Made by a program: the position numbers and the translations under genes. 64,000 bases of DNA from Actinomycetes bacterium (GTDB taxonomy: Bacteria; Actinomycetota; Acidimicrobiia; Acidimicrobiales; Ilumatobacteraceae), in NCBI GenBank assembly GCA_029782355.1, contig JAKOUY010000011.1, forward strand, positions 456,414 to 520,413, given 5' to 3'. Shown here one piece after another: positions 46,177 through 54,452 of the stretch. Position 1 is the first letter of the stretch; each line of letters opens with the position of its first letter. Under the pieces are notes generated by a model. That model did not search any database, was not told where the DNA came from, and was given only the letters and a program-made list of their open reading frames with translations.

Positions 46177-47487
46177 TCAGAAGCCGAGCCGCTCGGCGAC
46201 GGCCGCGGCCAACTCGGTCAGCGGGACGCGCACCTGAGCCATCGAGTCGCGCTCGCGAATGGTGACTGCCCGGTCGTCGAGCGAGTCGAAGTCGACGGTG
46301 ACGCACAGTGGCGTGCCGATCTCGTCCTGGCGGCGGTATCGCCGACCGATCGCCTGGGTCTCGTCGTACTCGCACATGTAGCGCTGGCTGAGCGTGGCGT
46401 AGACCTCGCGGGCCAATGGGGTCAGGGTGTCCTTCTTGCTGAGCGGGAGCACGGCCACCTGATAGGGCGACAGGCGGGGATGCAGTCGCAGCACGGTGCG
46501 GACCTCCCCGTTGACCTCCTCCTCGTCGTAGGCCGCCAGCAGGAACGCGGCCATCGCCCGGGTGGCCCCGGCAGCAGGTTCGATCACGTAGGGCACGTAG
46601 CGCTCGTTGGTCGACTGATCGAAGTAGTCGAGCCGCTCCCCCGAGTGCTTGGCGTGCTGGGTCAGGTCGTAGTCGGTGCGCTGGGCCACGCCTTCCAGCT
46701 CGCCCCAGCCCCACGGGAAGCGGAACTCGATGTCGGCGGTGCCGGCCGAGTAGTGGCTGAGCTCATCGGCGTCGTGGTCGCGCAGCATCAGCATGTCGGC
46801 GGGGATGCCGTGGTCGATGTACCACTGCAGGCGGGCGTCGCACCAGTAGCGGTACCACGCCGGCCCCTCGGCCGGCGGGACGAAGAACTCCAACTCCATC
46901 TGCTCGAACTCCCGCGTCCGGAAGATGAAGTTCCCCGGCGTGATCTCGTTGCGGAAGCTCTTGCCCACCTGGGCGATGCCGAACGGTGGCTTCTTGCGGC
47001 TGGTCTGCAGGACGTTGGCGAAGTTGATGAACATGCCCTGGGCCGTCTCCGGGCGCAGGTACACCTCCGCCCCGGCACCCTCGACCGGGCCGGCGTGGGT
47101 CTTGAACATCAGGTTGAAGGCCCGCGCCGCGGTGAAGGTCCCCTGCTTGCCGCAGTTCGGGCAGGTCGTCGGGTCGGTGAGGTGGTCCTCGCGAAAGCGC
47201 TGCTTGCAGGCCGTGCAGTCGACCAGCGGGTCGGTGAAGTTGGCCAGGTGCCCGCTGGCCTCCCAGACCTGCGGCGGCGACAGGATCGACGCGTCGATCA
47301 ACACGACGTCGTCGCGCAGCTGGACCATCGTGCGGACCCACGCGTTCTTGACGTTGCGCAGCATCAGCGAGCCGAGCGGGCCGAAGTCGTAGCTCGAGCG
47401 AAAACCGCCGTAGATCTCGGCCGACGGGTAGACGAAGCCGCGTCGCTTGCAGAGGTTGACGATCTGGTCGAGGTCCGTGGCAGGCAT
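46177..47487 (-). CDS. glyS: Glycyl-tRNA synthetase, single-chain class II
   Basis: Charges tRNA-Gly. The 436-residue protein is the alpha2 type. The N-terminal YGGFRSSYDFGPLG, class II motif 2 in FRNEITPGNFIFRTREFEQME, motif 3 near PAAGATRAMAAFLL, and the C-terminal anticodon-binding domain (YQVAVLPLSKKD) are clear. A zinc site is suggested by CTACKQRF and CPNCGKQG. The ATG follows TAGCCT by 9 nt. Confidence 0.96.
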   Translation of the reverse strand: MPATDLDQIVNLCKRRGFVYPSAEIYGGFRSSYDFGPLGSLMLRNVKNAWVRTMVQLRDDVVLIDASILSPPQVWEASGHLANFTDPLVDCTACKQRFREDHLTDPTTCPNCGKQGTFTAARAFNLMFKTHAGPVEGAGAEVYLRPETAQGMFINFANVLQTSRKKPPFGIAQVGKSFRNEITPGNFIFRTREFEQMELEFFVPPAEGPAWYRYWCDARLQWYIDHGIPADMLMLRDHDADELSHYSAGTADIEFRFPWGWGELEGVAQRTDYDLTQHAKHSGERLDYFDQSTNERYVPYVIEPAAGATRAMAAFLLAAYDEEEVNGEVRTVLRLHPRLSPYQVAVLPLSKKDTLTPLAREVYATLSQRYMCEYDETQAIGRRYRRQDEIGTPLCVTVDFDSLDDRAVTIRERDSMAQVRVPLTELAAAVAERLGF

Positions 47488-47496
47488 AGCCCCGTC

Positions 47497-47502
47497 AGGC
47501 TA
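47497..47502 (-). promoter_or_regulatory. Candidate -10 box of glyS
   Basis: TAGCCT on the minus strand ends 9 nt before the glyS ATG. No glycine T-box-like leader fits in the 67-bp gap to the divergent gene. Confidence 0.4.
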
Positions 47503-47542
47503 TTGGGTGGGCCGGCGACGCCCGCAGTGAGTTCGTGCGTGC

Positions 47543-47548
47543 GACACT
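47543..47548 (+). promoter_or_regulatory. Candidate -10 box of the Thr/Pro-rich lipoprotein gene
   Basis: GACACT ends exactly 6 nt before the GTG at 47555, the spacing seen for other leaderless candidates. It departs from TANNNT at the first base. Confidence 0.4.
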
Positions 47549-47554
47549 GGGCGG

Positions 47555-48718
47555 GTGAGCACCTCCCCTCGCCGCCTCTGGACGGTGGTCGGCACCGCCG
47601 GTCTGACCGTCCTCGGCGCAGCCTGCAGTACGTCCTCGGACACCCTCCGCCCGGTCGAGCAGACCCAGCCGGTCCTCGACACGGTCGGCAGCCTGCCGTC
47701 GCCGCTGGACCCGAACGTGCCGATCACCCTGCCCCCGATCCAGATCAACATCCCCCTGCCGTCGTTCACCGAGCCGCCGTTCCGCCCACCGCGCCAGACC
47801 ACGACCACCACCAAGCCGCCCAAGCACCCGACGACGACCACCACGACCAAGCCGCCCAAGCACACCACGACCACCACCGCCCCGCCACCGCCGACCACGA
47901 CGACCACGACCGAGGCCCCAGCGACCACCGAGGCCCCGACCACGACCGAGGCCCCCGCGACCACCGAGGCCCCGACCACGACCGAGGCCCCCACCACGAC
48001 CGAGGCCCCGACGACCACCACCGAGGCCCCGACGACCACCACCGAGGCTCCACCCGACACGACGCCGCCCGACACGACGCCGCCCGACACGACGCCGCCC
48101 GACACGACGCCGCCTGACACGACGCCGGCCACGGACCCGTCGACCACCACCACCGCTCCGCCGGTCGACGCCACGCCGAGCGGCACCGGGTTCGGCACGG
48201 TGACCTTCGGCACCAAGCGCCCGAACGTGCTGCCGACCCTCACCGCGGCGTTCGGCGCCCCGACGAGCAACGGCGTCAACCACTTCACGATCAAGAACCC
48301 GGACGGGACGTTCACCAACAAGAAGGGAGCGACCTTCCCGTTCCCGGAGGAATCGTTCGTCTGCTACGCCAACAACATCTGTGCCGTGTTCGCCGGCAAG
48401 AAGGCCAACACCGCCACGCACAGCCTGGTCGGCTGGTTGACCAACCAACCAGACTTCGCACTGGCCGACGGCGTCAAGGTCGGCTCGACCCTGGACGCCT
48501 TCCCCGACCTGGCGGTGGCCCCCGGGGCATGCCCGGACATCGCCACGGCCGTCGACGGCGACATCACCCTCGACCTCCTGACCACCGGGGATCCGTTCGG
48601 ACCGGGGAGCCCCGCCGACCGCTCCCAGATCGCCGTCAAGCGGATCTACGGCGGCGTGGTCCCACAGCCCAAGCTGAGCTGCTCGACGACGCCACCGACG
48701 GCCACGCCCACGACCTGA
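47555..48718 (+). CDS. Thr/Pro-repeat lipoprotein of unknown function
   Basis: A 387-residue exported protein. A signal peptide ends in the lipobox-like VLGAAC with Cys24. Residues about 75-195 are low-complexity: TTTTT/KPPKH, then TTTEAP units, then five PPDTT units encoded by an almost exact 15-bp tandem repeat. The C-terminal 180 residues form a compact domain starting GFGTVTFGTKRPNVL, with paired cysteines (SFVCYANNICAVF). The repeat region would hold that domain away from the membrane in the cell envelope. Its function is unknown. Confidence 0.75.
   Translation: MSTSPRRLWTVVGTAGLTVLGAACSTSSDTLRPVEQTQPVLDTVGSLPSPLDPNVPITLPPIQINIPLPSFTEPPFRPPRQTTTTTKPPKHPTTTTTTKPPKHTTTTTAPPPPTTTTTTEAPATTEAPTTTEAPATTEAPTTTEAPTTTEAPTTTTEAPTTTTEAPPDTTPPDTTPPDTTPPDTTPPDTTPATDPSTTTTAPPVDATPSGTGFGTVTFGTKRPNVLPTLTAAFGAPTSNGVNHFTIKNPDGTFTNKKGATFPFPEESFVCYANNICAVFAGKKANTATHSLVGWLTNQPDFALADGVKVGSTLDAFPDLAVAPGACPDIATAVDGDITLDLLTTGDPFGPGSPADRSQIAVKRIYGGVVPQPKLSCSTTPPTATPTT
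48053..48127 (+). repeat. Five tandem 15-bp repeats inside a lipoprotein gene
   Basis: The unit CCCGACACGACGCCG is repeated from 48053 to 48127; the first four copies are identical and the fifth has one substitution. It encodes PDTTP in frame, so copy number changes would keep the gene open. Confidence 0.9.
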
Positions 48719-48737
48719 GCGACTCGCGCCCGGAGAT

Positions 48738-49460
48738 CTACAACCGTTCGAACATCGCCACCGTGCGGAGCCGGCGCTCGATGTGATGCTCCATCGCCCG
48801 GGCGGCGTGCCCGGCGACCTCGTGGGTGGCCGCCGAGGCCGGGGCGGCCAGCGCCTGGTTGAGCCGCCCGTCGAGGATGTCACGCATCAGTCCGAGGGCG
48901 TCAGCGCCGAGCGGTGCCCCGCTGCGACAGGCACGGCACAGCGCACCACCGTGGTCCATGTCGAAGGCCACCAGCGGCGCGTCCGCTCCGCAGCGCACGC
49001 ACACGTCGAGCTCCGGGCGGATCCCCTCGGCCGCCAGCACCTTCCAGAAGAAGGCCGGCACGACCAGTGGCCCACCACGTTGGGAGACCGTGCGCAGCGC
49101 CCCGACCAGCATGCGGTACAGCGGGGCGTTGGGCTCGCCCTCCAGGGTCAGCTGGTCGGCCGCCTCCAGCATGGCCAGGGCGCTGGTCAGGTGGTCCAGG
49201 TCGTCGACCAGGTGGGCGACCGAATCGATCACCTCCACCTGGGAGATGGTGTCCAGGCCGCGGCCCTCGGCCATCAACACCTGCACGTGGCTCCCCGGTT
49301 CCAGCCTGGCCCCGAACCGCGAGCCGGTCTTGCGCACCCCGTTGGCCACGGCGCGGACCTTGCCGCGCTGCTCGGTGAGCACGACGACGATCCGATCGGC
49401 CTCGCCGAGGCGGTAAGTGCGCAGGACGACGCCCCGGTCCCGATACAGCGGCCGGCGCAT
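48738..49460 (-). CDS. recO: DNA repair protein RecO
   Basis: Mediator that helps load RecA on gapped DNA. The 240-residue protein has the N-terminal OB fold (YRDRGVVLRTYRLGEADRIVVV) and the central zinc module, CVRCG and CRAC. The ATG at 49460 overlaps the stop of the upstream prenyltransferase-like gene as ATGA. Confidence 0.94.
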   Translation of the reverse strand: MRRPLYRDRGVVLRTYRLGEADRIVVVLTEQRGKVRAVANGVRKTGSRFGARLEPGSHVQVLMAEGRGLDTISQVEVIDSVAHLVDDLDHLTSALAMLEAADQLTLEGEPNAPLYRMLVGALRTVSQRGGPLVVPAFFWKVLAAEGIRPELDVCVRCGADAPLVAFDMDHGGALCRACRSGAPLGADALGLMRDILDGRLNQALAAPASAATHEVAGHAARAMEHHIERRLRTVAMFERL

Positions 49461-50056
49461 CAGTCCAGCCCGCCGAAGCGGCGGTGCCGGCGCCGGTACT
49501 CGCCGAGCGCCGCCTCGACGTGATCGGCGGTCAGCTCCTGGTCGCCGACCGGGATGAAGACCAACTCGGCGTAGGCCAGCTCCCAGACCACCGACGCCGG
49601 CAGCCGGTCGTCGGGTCCGACGACGATGATCAAGTCCGGATCGGTGGGTGCCGGGTGGTTGAGCCGGGCGCTGACCTCGGCGTCACCGGCCGACGGGGGA
49701 CACGCCGCCAGGGCCGCCACCAGCCGTGCCCGTCCGTCGTCGGCCGGGTCGACGACGACCGAGCACCCACCCACCCGGGTGTGATGCGCCGCACCCGCCG
49801 GGCCGGCCACGGCGACCGTGTCGCCGGCCTCGCCGGCGCCGACCGGGCGGACGCTCAACCAGCGGACACCGCCGTGATCGGCGACCTTGGCCCACTCGGC
49901 CACGCGTTCGGACCAGCTGTCGGCCGACCAGCCCGCCCAGGCCTGCGCCGTGCCGACCAGGATCGCCAGATGATCGACCCCACCTCGGTGGCCACCGCCC
50001 GACACGGGCTGCGGGTCCGCCGTCGCCCGCTGGCGAGGGGGTCGGCGAGTGGCCAT
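49460..50056 (-). CDS. Non-catalytic cis-prenyltransferase-like protein (NUS1/NgBR-like)
   Basis: A 198-residue protein that aligns along its length with cis-prenyltransferases but has lost the catalytic machinery. Where active enzymes read H-x-A-x-I-M-D-G-N-x-R-W-A, this reads HLAILVGTAQAWAGW; the catalytic aspartate and FSTENW motif are absent. The C-terminal third is preserved: DPDLIIVVGPDD, then WELAYAELVF (residues 158-167) and the tail RRHRRFGG with the RxG motif at 193-195. Eukaryotic NUS1 has the same pattern, including a GPxD in place of the RTxGE motif. It is divergent from the catalytic-type gene at 50148. I infer a regulatory or structural subunit. Confidence 0.75.
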   Translation of the reverse strand: MATRRPPRQRATADPQPVSGGGHRGGVDHLAILVGTAQAWAGWSADSWSERVAEWAKVADHGGVRWLSVRPVGAGEAGDTVAVAGPAGAAHHTRVGGCSVVVDPADDGRARLVAALAACPPSAGDAEVSARLNHPAPTDPDLIIVVGPDDRLPASVVWELAYAELVFIPVGDQELTADHVEAALGEYRRRHRRFGGLD

Positions 50057-50062
50057 CGACTC

Positions 50063-50068
50063 ATTCTC
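50063..50068 (-). promoter_or_regulatory. Candidate -10 box of the NUS1-like gene
   Basis: GAGAAT on the minus strand ends 6 nt before the ATG at 50056. The spacing matches other leaderless candidates although the first base departs from TANNNT. Confidence 0.4.
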
Positions 50069-50135
50069 GCACCCCGCCGGGTGGCTCGGGTGGCTCCGTC
50101 GTCCGCACGGCCGGACCGGACCGCGGCCGCAGGCG

Positions 50136-50141
50136 TATCGT
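50136..50141 (+). promoter_or_regulatory. Candidate -10 box of the catalytic cis-prenyltransferase gene
   Basis: TATCGT ends 6 nt before the GTG at 50148. This supports 50148 over an in-frame GTG at 50049 as the true start. Confidence 0.55.
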
Positions 50142-50147
50142 GGCCCG

Positions 50148-50807
50148 GTGCCTCGACACGTCGCCTGCATCATGGACGGCAACGGTCGCTGGGCCCAGGC
50201 GCGTGGCCTGCCCCGCACCGATGGGCACACTGAGGGCGAGGAGAACCTCGCTCGGCTGGTGCGCATCGCCGTGCGCGCCGACGTCGGCTGGCTGACGGTG
50301 TTCGGGTTCTCCACCGAGAACTGGATCCGGCCGCGCCCCGAGGTCCGCCACATCCTCGGGTTGCACGAGCGGTTGTTCGGCCGAGTGGCCGAGCTCAACG
50401 AGCTGAACGTCCGGATCCAATGGATGGGCCGTCCGTTCGACACACCGGACGCGCGCACGCCGAAGTACGTGCAGCGGGCGATCCGCAAGGCCATCCGCGA
50501 CACGGCGGCGAACACCGGCATGGTCCTGACGGTCGCCTTCGACTACGGCAGCCGAGCCGAGATCCTCCACGCCGCCCGGCAAGCCCGGGTCGGCGGGCAG
50601 GCATTGACGGTGGCGTCGCTCGGCGCCCACCTGTACGTGCCCGAGCTGCCCCCGGTCGACGTGGTCGTCCGCACGTCCGGCGAGCGGCGGGTGTCCAACT
50701 TCATGCTCTGGCAGTCGCAGGGGGCGGCCATCTCGTTCACCGCCAAGCCGTGGCCGGAGTTCGACGCCGAGGGGTTGCACACCGCCCTGTCGCTCGTCCG
50801 CGGATGA
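50148..50807 (+). CDS. uppS: Isoprenyl transferase, catalytic-type (UppS/DHDDS-like) lacking the C-terminal RxG tail
   Basis: Adds isopentenyl units in cis to make the long polyprenyl carrier used for cell-wall synthesis. The 219-residue product has HVACIMDGNGRWA with the catalytic Asp10, FSTENW at 54-59, and RTSGERRVSNFMLWQ from residue 175. In normal homodimeric enzymes LWQ is followed by an AYAE segment and the chain ends with RRFG; here LWQ is followed by SQGAAISF and the chain stops at LSLVRG. Both missing segments are present in the divergent neighbour. The stop overlaps the helicase start as ATGA. Confidence 0.88.
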   Translation: MPRHVACIMDGNGRWAQARGLPRTDGHTEGEENLARLVRIAVRADVGWLTVFGFSTENWIRPRPEVRHILGLHERLFGRVAELNELNVRIQWMGRPFDTPDARTPKYVQRAIRKAIRDTAANTGMVLTVAFDYGSRAEILHAARQARVGGQALTVASLGAHLYVPELPPVDVVVRTSGERRVSNFMLWQSQGAAISFTAKPWPEFDAEGLHTALSLVRG

Positions 50808-52750
50808 CCGACCCGGCGACCGTGGCGGCGCTGGCGGCGCTGGAGCGGGTCACCCACGCCCTGAGCCGGCGGGAGGAACGCCCTGGTCAGCAGCAGATGG
50901 CCGCGGCCGTGGCCCGGGCGATCGACTCGGGCCGCTCCGTGGTGGTCCAGGCCGGAACCGGAACGGGCAAGACGCTGGCCTACCTGGTTCCGGCGATCCT
51001 GTCGGGGACGACGACGGTGGTCGCCACGGCCACCAAGGCCCTGCAGGACCAGCTGGCCAGCACCGACCTGCCGTTCCTCAGCCGTCACCTCGGCCGGCCG
51101 TTCGACTGGGCCGTGCTGAAGGGCCGGCGCAACTATCTCTGCCTGCAGCGGGTGCGCGAGCTCGCCGGACAACTCGGCGCTGATGGCCAGGCGGCGCTCG
51201 ACCTCGACGACGGCACGAGCCAGGCCGTCCGCGCCGAGATCACCCGACTGGTGGAGTGGGCGGCCACCACGGACACCGGCGACCAAGCCGACCTGGCGAC
51301 GGCCCCCACGGATGCCGGCTGGCGGCTGGTCAGCGTCGGCAGCGACGAGTGCCCCGGCCAGGCGCGCTGCCCGATGGGCGGACCATGCTTCGCCGAGGCG
51401 GCCCGAGCCCGAGCCGCAGCAGCCCAGGTCGTGGTGGTCAATCTGCACCTCTACGGCCTGGACGTGGCCACCGAGGGGGCCTTGCTCCCCGAGCACCAGG
51501 TCGTGGTGATCGACGAAGCCCACCAGACCGAGGACATCATGAGCGACACGATCACCGCCGAGCTCGGCCCCGGTCGAGTCGGTCGCGTCGCCGCCGCCGC
51601 CGAGCGGATCCTCCTCGAACCCGATCTGCTCGCCCGACTCCGCCACGCCGGCGATGCGCTCGGCGACCTGCTCGGTCACCGGCTCGGCCAGCGGGTCGCC
51701 TGGCCGCTCCCGGACGATCTCACCGGAGCCCTGACGGCCATCCGCCTGGTCCTCGGCGACCTGCTCCCGGCACTCGGCGCCCTGGCTCGCGAGCAGCGCG
51801 ACCAGCGCGTCAACGGCGACGTCGAACAGCGCGCCCTGCGCGCCAACCAGCTCGGGCTGCGGCTGGCCGAGTCGATCGACCTGGCCCTGCAGGCGCCGGA
51901 CAGCTCCGTTCCGTTCGTCAGCGGGACCGCGGCCGCACCCCGCCTGGAGATCGCCCCGCTCGACGTCAGCGAGGTCCTGGCCGCCGGCGTGTGGTCGAAG
52001 CGCACGGCGATCCTGACCAGCGCCACCATTCCGGCCTCGCTGGCCGTGCGCCTCGGCCTGGGCGACGAGGTCGACCGGCTCGACGTCGGCAGCCCGTTCG
52101 ACTACCCGGGCAACGGCCTGCTGTACTGCGCGATGCACCTGCCCGACCCACGTCACGCCGACTTCCCGTCCGCATCACACGACGAGCTGGCCGCCCTGAT
52201 CACCGCCGCTGGCGGACGGACCTTGGCACTGTTCACCAGCTGGCGGGCGATGGACGCCGCCGCCGACGCCCTGAGGACCCGCTTGGATGTCCGCATCCTC
52301 ACCCAGCGGTCGATGTCCAAGACGGCCCTGCTGCGCGCCTTCCGCGACGACGAGGCGACCTGCCTGTTCGCCACCGCCGGGTTCTTCCAGGGCGTCGACG
52401 TGCCAGGTCGGACGCTGAGCCTGGTCACCATCGACCGCATCCCGTTCCCCCGCCCCGACGATCCGCTCCTGTCCGCCCGGCGGGAGCGGATCGGTGCACG
52501 TGCCTTCGCCGAGATCGACGTTCCCCGGGCGGCCATGCTGCTGGCCCAGGCCACCGGCCGGCTGATCCGCACTGCGCACGATCGCGGCGTGGTGGCGGTG
52601 CTCGACCGCCGGCTGGGCACAGCCTCGTACCGCTGGGACATCATCGGGGCCCTGCCTCCGATGCGTCGCACACGTCACCGCGCCGACGCCGAAGCCTTCC
52701 TGGCCGAGATCACCGCCGATCCGACCCCCGAGATCACCGCCGATCAGTAG
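50804..52750 (+). CDS. DinG/XPD-type ATP-dependent helicase
   Basis: A 648-residue superfamily 2 helicase with probable iron-sulfur cluster. Walker A is VVQAGTGTGKTLAYL, the DEAH box is VVVIDEAHQTED, and motif VI reads LAQATGRLIRTAHDRG. Four cysteines between motifs Ia and II (NYLCLQ, DECPG, ARCPM, GPCF) match the XPD/DinG cluster site. It probably unwinds branched or R-loop structures in repair. It is coupled to the prenyltransferase gene and overlaps the convergent aminopeptidase by 7 bp. Confidence 0.9.
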   Translation: MTDPATVAALAALERVTHALSRREERPGQQQMAAAVARAIDSGRSVVVQAGTGTGKTLAYLVPAILSGTTTVVATATKALQDQLASTDLPFLSRHLGRPFDWAVLKGRRNYLCLQRVRELAGQLGADGQAALDLDDGTSQAVRAEITRLVEWAATTDTGDQADLATAPTDAGWRLVSVGSDECPGQARCPMGGPCFAEAARARAAAAQVVVVNLHLYGLDVATEGALLPEHQVVVIDEAHQTEDIMSDTITAELGPGRVGRVAAAAERILLEPDLLARLRHAGDALGDLLGHRLGQRVAWPLPDDLTGALTAIRLVLGDLLPALGALAREQRDQRVNGDVEQRALRANQLGLRLAESIDLALQAPDSSVPFVSGTAAAPRLEIAPLDVSEVLAAGVWSKRTAILTSATIPASLAVRLGLGDEVDRLDVGSPFDYPGNGLLYCAMHLPDPRHADFPSASHDELAALITAAGGRTLALFTSWRAMDAAADALRTRLDVRILTQRSMSKTALLRAFRDDEATCLFATAGFFQGVDVPGRTLSLVTIDRIPFPRPDDPLLSARRERIGARAFAEIDVPRAAMLLAQATGRLIRTAHDRGVVAVLDRRLGTASYRWDIIGALPPMRRTRHRADAEAFLAEITADPTPEITADQ

Positions 52751-53625
52751 GTGGGCACCCGGCCGAGATCGGCCACGTAGCGGACGATCGCCGCGCAGCG
52801 GAACCCGTGGTGCATGGTCTCCGTGCGGAACCGGACGGTGCGGGCATCGCCCGGCTCGCCGTCCACGCTGAACTCGGGATGGTGATCGGCGATCATCGCC
52901 AGCCGCTCGGTGGGGATCGGCTCGTGGAGCTCGATCTCGAACTCGTACGGACCTCGCCGACTCGACGTGGGGATGGACCCGGCCGCGAGCTCGACCACGG
53001 CCCGCTCGGCGGCTGCGGTGATGATCGGGCGGGCTCGCGCCGGCGGCACGATCCATCCCGCGGTGTTGGTCAACGCCCGCTTGACCACCGCCGTCTGCAC
53101 CCCCGGGCACAGGGCGGCGACCGTGGCGCAGACGACGTCGTCGCCGGCGATCAGGGCGGTCGGGGTGTGCTGCTCGGCGGCCATCTGCACGAACATCTCC
53201 GGCTCGCCCAGCGGCCGGCCGTTGCACAGCACCCGGCGGTAGTGAGGGAAGTAGATGGTGTGGGCACAGATGCCCACCGCCTGACCGGCCATGGCGTGGT
53301 GGCCGATCAGGAACATCCCGTCGAAGGGCGGCGCTCCGGGAGCCAGTGCCACCGACGTCGTGGCCTGGCCGCGGGGCATCCCGCGGATGACCGTCGCATC
53401 CGGATCGATCCGGTCGAGATCCAGCACGCACAGCATCTCGGCCCCGTGGTTCTCCTCGACCACGAACTCGGTGGCACCGCCGCGGCGAGCACCGGCGATG
53501 GCCGCGTTGACGTCGTCGGTCATCCACCGCCGGGCCTGGGCGTAGTCGATGCCGGACGGGATGACGTCCTCCCATCGCGTCACGCCGCTGATGCCCTCCA
53601 TGTCCACCGAGATGTAGATGCGCAT
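52744..53625 (-). CDS. M55-family D-aminopeptidase (DppA-like)
   Basis: A 293-residue zinc peptidase of family M55. The N-terminal MRIYISVDMEGISGV carries the Asp and Glu ligands; further ligands are likely in VEENHGAEM, LIGHHAMAG and the ICAHTI stretch, and LIAGDDVV is also conserved. Bacillus DppA removes N-terminal D-residues from peptides; here the substrate is inferred. The ATG follows CATGAT by 6 nt. There is no dipeptide transporter next to it; the Opp-type importer is about 50 kb away. Confidence 0.9.
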   Translation of the reverse strand: MRIYISVDMEGISGVTRWEDVIPSGIDYAQARRWMTDDVNAAIAGARRGGATEFVVEENHGAEMLCVLDLDRIDPDATVIRGMPRGQATTSVALAPGAPPFDGMFLIGHHAMAGQAVGICAHTIYFPHYRRVLCNGRPLGEPEMFVQMAAEQHTPTALIAGDDVVCATVAALCPGVQTAVVKRALTNTAGWIVPPARARPIITAAAERAVVELAAGSIPTSSRRGPYEFEIELHEPIPTERLAMIADHHPEFSVDGEPGDARTVRFRTETMHHGFRCAAIVRYVADLGRVPTY

Positions 53626-53631
53626 CGATGC

Positions 53632-53637
53632 ATCATG
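53632..53637 (-). promoter_or_regulatory. Candidate -10 box of the M55 peptidase gene
   Basis: CATGAT on the minus strand ends 6 nt before the ATG. It departs from TANNNT at the first base but has the same spacing as other leaderless candidates. Confidence 0.3.
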
Positions 53638-53692
53638 ACAGGGGCTCGCCGACCTCCCATACGCCGGCAGGCACGTGAGACCCGTCCACCAC

Positions 53693-53698
53693 TACAGT
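53693..53698 (+). promoter_or_regulatory. Candidate -10 box of the acyl-CoA carboxylase operon
   Basis: TACAGT ends 7 nt before the GTG at 53706, giving a likely leaderless start for the four-gene operon. Confidence 0.5.
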
Positions 53699-53705
53699 CG
53701 GGCGC

Positions 53706-54452
53706 GTGGTCACGCCCGTCCGAGTCGACAGTGCTCGTGGCCGGGTGACGATCACGCTGGACTCACCGAGCAACCGCAACGCGCTCTCGAGTGCCCTGGT
53801 CGCCGGGCTCCACGCCTGCTTCGATTCGATCGATGCACAGGGCGACGGCGTGCGAGTCGTCGTCCTCGACCATGACGGTCCGGCCTTCTGCTCCGGCGCC
53901 GACCTGCGCGAGCGGTCGGCGGGGGTACCCGGCGCAGGCATGGCCGAGGTCGCCCGGGCCATCGAGCGCCTCAGCGCCATGCCGTACCCGACGATCGCGG
54001 CGGTGCGCGGTCCGGTCCGGGCCGGCGGGGTCGGGCTGATGGCCGCCTGCGACCTGGTGGTGGTCGACGCTGCCGTGACCTTCGCCTTCACCGAGGTTCG
54101 CCTCGGCGTGGCCCCGGCGATGATCAGCGTGCCGGTGCTGCGCCGGTGTTCGTGGTCCGCCGTGGCCGGCCCGTTCCTGACGGGCGAACCCTTCGACGCC
54201 GAGACCGCCCGGCGCATCGGGCTGGTCAGCCACGTGACCGACGACGTGACCGCCACGGTCGATCACCTCGTCGGCGGCGTGCTCGCCGCCGCCCCCCGAG
54301 CGGTCGCCGCCACCAAGGCGTTGCTGCGCCGACCGGGCACCATGGCCGAGATGGTCGAGCTCTCCGAGCGCCTGTTCGCCGGCCCGGACGCCGCCGACGG
54401 GATCGCCGCGTTCCTCGAGAAGCGCCCGCCCTCGTGGGCGGTCGGACGATGA
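53706..54452 (+). CDS. Enoyl-CoA hydratase, methylglutaconyl-CoA hydratase-like
   Basis: A 248-residue crotonase-fold enzyme. The oxyanion-hole sequences FCSGADLRER and RAGGVGLMAACDL are present. The GGVGL form and the later FTEVRLGVAPAMIS resemble 3-methylglutaconyl-CoA hydratase (LiuC/AUH) more than general fatty acid hydratases, which have a GGGxE motif. This fits the carboxylase genes that follow, whose product would be its substrate. The stop overlaps the carboxyltransferase start as ATGA. Confidence 0.85.
   Translation: MVTPVRVDSARGRVTITLDSPSNRNALSSALVAGLHACFDSIDAQGDGVRVVVLDHDGPAFCSGADLRERSAGVPGAGMAEVARAIERLSAMPYPTIAAVRGPVRAGGVGLMAACDLVVVDAAVTFAFTEVRLGVAPAMISVPVLRRCSWSAVAGPFLTGEPFDAETARRIGLVSHVTDDVTATVDHLVGGVLAAAPRAVAATKALLRRPGTMAEMVELSERLFAGPDAADGIAAFLEKRPPSWAVGR

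Noticed and set aside
47488..47554. T-box or glycine riboswitch in front of glyS
   Set aside because: Only 67 bp separate the divergent start codons and a -10-like box lies 9 nt from the glyS start, leaving no room for such a leader.
47906..48127. CRISPR-like repeats
   Set aside because: The repeats are contiguous, in frame and encode a Thr/Glu/Pro-rich stalk; there are no unique spacers.
50049..50147. Longer N-terminus for the catalytic prenyltransferase, starting at the upstream GTG
   Set aside because: The extra 33 residues do not resemble the family and would run through the -10-like TATCGT that sits 6 nt from the GTG at 50148.
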